From NCBI GenBank assembly GCA_022072505.1, contig JAJVHU010000032.1, positions 8,607 through 48,450 on the forward strand: a DNA stretch of 39,844 nucleotides. Direction: 5' to 3'. Under the pieces are notes generated by a model. It did no database searches. It was not told the origin of the DNA and saw only the letters and a program-made list of their open reading frames with translations. Shown one piece after another: positions 38,459 to 39,844 of the stretch (position 1 is the first letter of the stretch; every line of letters starts with the position of its first letter). The position numbers and the translations under genes are program-made. Source of the DNA: Phycisphaerae bacterium. Lineage in GTDB: Bacteria > Planctomycetota > Phycisphaerae > UBA1845.

Positions 38459-39844
38459 CTAACCCGTCGACCTCCGGATGCGAATCAGCAGATCGTCCAG
38501 CGCCGCCCGACCACGGGGAGCGTCCGGCAGGGCGCTGTCCGTGCCGGCCTGCTGAAGCTCCGCCGTCAACCGTGCGTACTCGGCTTCGTGAAAAGCGAGA
38601 TCCGCCGACTCCAGGATCCCGTGCTCGCGTCCCGTCGTCTTTTGCGCGATCAGCTCGTCCACGGCGGGCAGCCGCGCCGAGGCGTTCAGCGCCGGCAGGT
38701 TCGCCTCGACCTCGCCGGTGCGCATCAGATGGATGCCGGTCAGCAGCACGCGGTAGACGTAGAGCAGCGCCTTGACGGTGCGCGACTTCTCGAAAAGACC
38801 CCACTGCGTCCGCGCGAACCCGAGATAGTGATGCGCGTGATTCCGCGTGATGCACCCGCGAGCCAGCGCCATCAACTCCTCATGCCACGGCGTCGTCAAC
38901 ACGACCAGCGGCGACAGAAGTTGCTCAAGGACGTATCCGTTGCGCTTCAGCATCAGCCTGAAGAACTTGTGAACGTCATGCGTGACGAGGTCGATCTCCA
39001 GTCCGTCCACGTCGGCGCTGCGATCGATCGTCTCATCACGCGCCGTCAACCCGAGCACCTTCTCGAGCGGCAGGACATGCGCGCCGCGAAGGTCGAAATC
39101 GCTGTCCGGCGAGGGGAATCCGTAAAGATGCGCGCCGCTGACCGTGGCGAAGACGAGCGCATGCGGGTGCGCATCCGCGACGCGGCGCAACGTCGCGGAT
39201 GGTTCCGTGGGTTCGGGCGCGGTCAGCGCCGCATGAACCGGGGTCGTCGCCGGCGACCGGCGCCACGTCCTCGTCGCCAGTCGCCGGGCTTTCAGCAGGA
39301 TCGCGTTCGCCTTCGCGTAGTCCGGCCGCTCAGGCAGTTGCGTCGCTGCATGCGCTTCGTCGAACCGGCGGTGCAGATCCAGCCGCCACGCGTTCACCTC
39401 CTCCCACGGCAGCAGGCCGCGACGGACCCTGAGCAGTTGATCCCGATGCTCCTCCACCACCACCGGGACGACACCCTCGCGCAGCGCGGTGATCCCCGAG
39501 AGCAGCAGGCGGATCAGGTGCATCGCGTGCTTCCACTTGATCTCCCGACCATCGCGCAGTCGCGCGCCGATCTTCCGGAACTGGCTGAGCACGTAACCGT
39601 TGTACGTCTGGTAGATGAGCCGTGAGAGGAACGCCCCGCGCATCGCCAGCAGCTCCCGCGCCGGCGGCGTCACATGCTCGACGAGCGGCGTGTACAAACA
39701 CTCCAGCACGTTCGGGTTGGCCTTCAGCGCCAGCGTGATGAACTTCTGAATCTCCCAGTAACACTCCTCCGTCGCCGGCATCTCGAGCTGCTCGGGCACG
39801 CCGAAAAGCGACCAGTGCGCCTCGGCCGGCGGCAGATAAACGCC
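38459..39844 (-). CDS. Tandem RlaP-like nucleotidyltransferase (5' end beyond the window)
   Basis: The frame is open to the right edge, so the N-terminus is missing. About 461 residues are visible. Two related halves are seen. The C-terminal half has the nucleotidyltransferase motif GAHLYGFPSPDSDFDLRG (at about 39085-39145 on the plus strand) with the metal-binding DSDFD pair and a third acidic residue in LEIDLVTHD, followed by a helical domain (KFFRLMLKRNGYVLEQL, SPLVVLTTPWHEELMALARG). The visible N-terminal part repeats that helical pattern (KFITLALKANPNVLECLYTPLVEHVTP). So this is a tandem duplication of the RlaP/DUF-type polymerase-beta family linked to RNA repair. Whether the first half has its own active site is unknown here. 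No RNA ligase is visible. Confidence 0.75.
   Translation of the reverse strand, partial: GVYLPPAEAHWSLFGVPEQLEMPATEECYWEIQKFITLALKANPNVLECLYTPLVEHVTPPARELLAMRGAFLSRLIYQTYNGYVLSQFRKIGARLRDGREIKWKHAMHLIRLLLSGITALREGVVPVVVEEHRDQLLRVRRGLLPWEEVNAWRLDLHRRFDEAHAATQLPERPDYAKANAILLKARRLATRTWRRSPATTPVHAALTAPEPTEPSATLRRVADAHPHALVFATVSGAHLYGFPSPDSDFDLRGAHVLPLEKVLGLTARDETIDRSADVDGLEIDLVTHDVHKFFRLMLKRNGYVLEQLLSPLVVLTTPWHEELMALARGCITRNHAHHYLGFARTQWGLFEKSRTVKALLYVYRVLLTGIHLMRTGEVEANLPALNASARLPAVDELIAQKTTGREHGILESADLAFHEAEYARLTAELQQAGTDSALPDAPRGRAALDDLLIRIRRSTG

Noticed and set aside
1..39844. CRISPR array, rRNA, tRNA, intact insertion sequence or prophage genes
   Set aside because: No regular direct repeat with spacers, no tRNA cloverleaf or conserved rRNA stretch, and no transposase, integrase or phage structural motif was found.

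Overview
The window is GC-rich bacterial chromosome, most likely from a planctomycete and possibly from the Phycisphaerae side of that phylum. This is an inference from content. The clues are a zinc-ribbon membrane protein with the CxxCGYNLR...CPECG signature, a type IV pilin-like protein with an H-X9-DG tail, a 1436-residue PQQ-propeller/TPR protein, a secreted sialate O-acetylesterase, a Tat-exported hydroxypyruvate-isomerase-like protein, many short lipoproteins, and several families of dispersed repeats. I found no rRNA, tRNA, CRISPR array, integrase or intact transposase.

Region 1 (1-6990) is the most striking part: a tightly coupled plus-strand operon of two beta-propeller (NHL) lipoproteins, three multiheme c-type cytochromes (12, 4 and 8 heme motifs) and a lipoprotein cyclophilin. 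Three junctions are 4-base stop/start overlaps. It looks like an extracytoplasmic electron-transfer module of about 24 hemes, although no porin or terminal reductase is visible here. Several 5' ends of these genes are built from dispersed repeat DNA, including the signal peptide of the 12-heme cytochrome.

Region 2 (7000-11394) has a YciA-type thioesterase (minus), a 55-residue lipoprotein, a HEAT-repeat protein with an embedded degenerate receiver-like domain, and purM. Region 3 (11398-18754, minus) is an operon read serA, rsmG, MTA phosphorylase, giant PQQ/TPR protein. Region 4 (18817-25726, plus) has a zinc-ribbon membrane protein, signal peptidase I, an inactive/active M16 peptidase pair, two unknown membrane proteins and an M48-like metalloprotease lipoprotein. 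Region 5 (25727-26401) is a gene-free nest of three repeat families. Region 6 (26402-34663, plus) has the sialate O-acetylesterase operon, a phosphatase fused to a cytochrome c'-like domain, pheT without pheS, and a hydrolase with a PKD domain. Region 7 (34676-39844) has a CXXC-less thioredoxin-fold lipoprotein and dapF (both minus), an 835-base divergent intergenic region, a pilin-like protein, and a tandem nucleotidyltransferase that runs off the right edge.

A 64-67 bp element with about 12-bp imperfect terminal inverted repeats occurs at 1-43 (cut by the edge), 59-125, 26137-26203 and 38389-38452. A core-only copy lies inside the first gene.
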